Assembly: GCA_002422985.1 (NCBI GenBank)
Contig: DITZ01000074.1
Span: 1-21,502 of the forward strand
DNA: 21,502 nucleotides
Reading direction: 5' to 3'
Origin: Sphingomonadales bacterium UBA6171
GTDB lineage: Bacteria; Pseudomonadota; Alphaproteobacteria; Sphingomonadales; Sphingomonadaceae
The translations under genes and the position numbers were made by a program. This document shows, in pieces, positions 21,473-21,502 of this stretch (the first letter of the stretch is position 1; each line of letters starts with the position of its first letter). A model generated the notes under the pieces. It had not been told where the DNA came from, searched no databases, and worked only from the letters and a program-made list of their open reading frames with translations.

Positions 21473-21502
21473 AACGCTGCTTCTGCGTCGTTTGCCCCAT
21501 CC

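Noticed and set aside
1..21502. CRISPR array, tRNA or rRNA genes, integrase or transposase genes
   Set aside because: No regularly spaced repeats, no tRNA or rRNA sequence and no intact recombinase gene were seen anywhere in the window.

Overview
The window is GC-rich chromosomal DNA, about 21.5 kb long. The gene families suggest an alphaproteobacterium, most likely of the Sphingomonadales: a large TonB-dependent receptor, a HupE/UreJ-like protein paired with a parvulin-like protein, a TPR-sulfotransferase, and dispersed CCTCCGGCGG-type palindromes. The taxonomic call is inference; no rRNA or tRNA gene is visible.

Region 1 (1-7600) is mostly housekeeping. A CinA-like molybdopterin-binding protein, cut by the window edge, diverges from map (type I methionine aminopeptidase), which is followed by radC. 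Next comes a very AT-rich island (25% GC by direct count over 2374-2588) enclosed by a perfect 39-bp inverted repeat and carrying a broken DUF2513 gene. Three minus-strand genes follow: a polysaccharide flippase, an enoyl-CoA hydratase/isomerase-family protein and a family 2 glycosyltransferase. A probable relic of an acetyl-CoA hydrolase C-terminus lies between the last two. Plus-strand DUF952 and TerC genes close the region.

Region 2 (7606-21472) looks like a functional neighbourhood concerned with nitrogen compounds and the periplasm. A complete, tightly overlapping urtABCDE urea-type ABC importer runs on the minus strand. Diverging from it is a probable operon of a membrane-anchored PpiC-like protein, a HupE/UreJ-type membrane protein and a TPR-sulfotransferase. 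This operon converges on a TonB-dependent receptor across a perfect 12-bp-stem hairpin. Behind the receptor lies a decayed mau cluster: a truncated mauE, an intact mauD and a mauA leader that ends at a stop codon, followed by what looks like a degraded HNH/HTH endonuclease. The window ends with an arginase/agmatinase-family enzyme that carries a Sec signal peptide.

The most interesting signal is a shared upstream motif with core TTTGACGTAG (plus-strand reading). It lies 75-96 nt ahead of the start codons of three separate minus-strand units: urtA, the TonB receptor and mauE. The receptor and mau copies share 19 identical bases; the urt and receptor copies share 15. This suggests one regulator controls urea-type import, outer-membrane uptake and the mau genes. 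A working hypothesis is that a periplasmic ureohydrolase releases urea from a guanidino compound, UrtABCDE recovers the urea, and HupE supplies metal. The enzyme's substrate, the regulator and the link to the mau remnants are not shown by the sequence.
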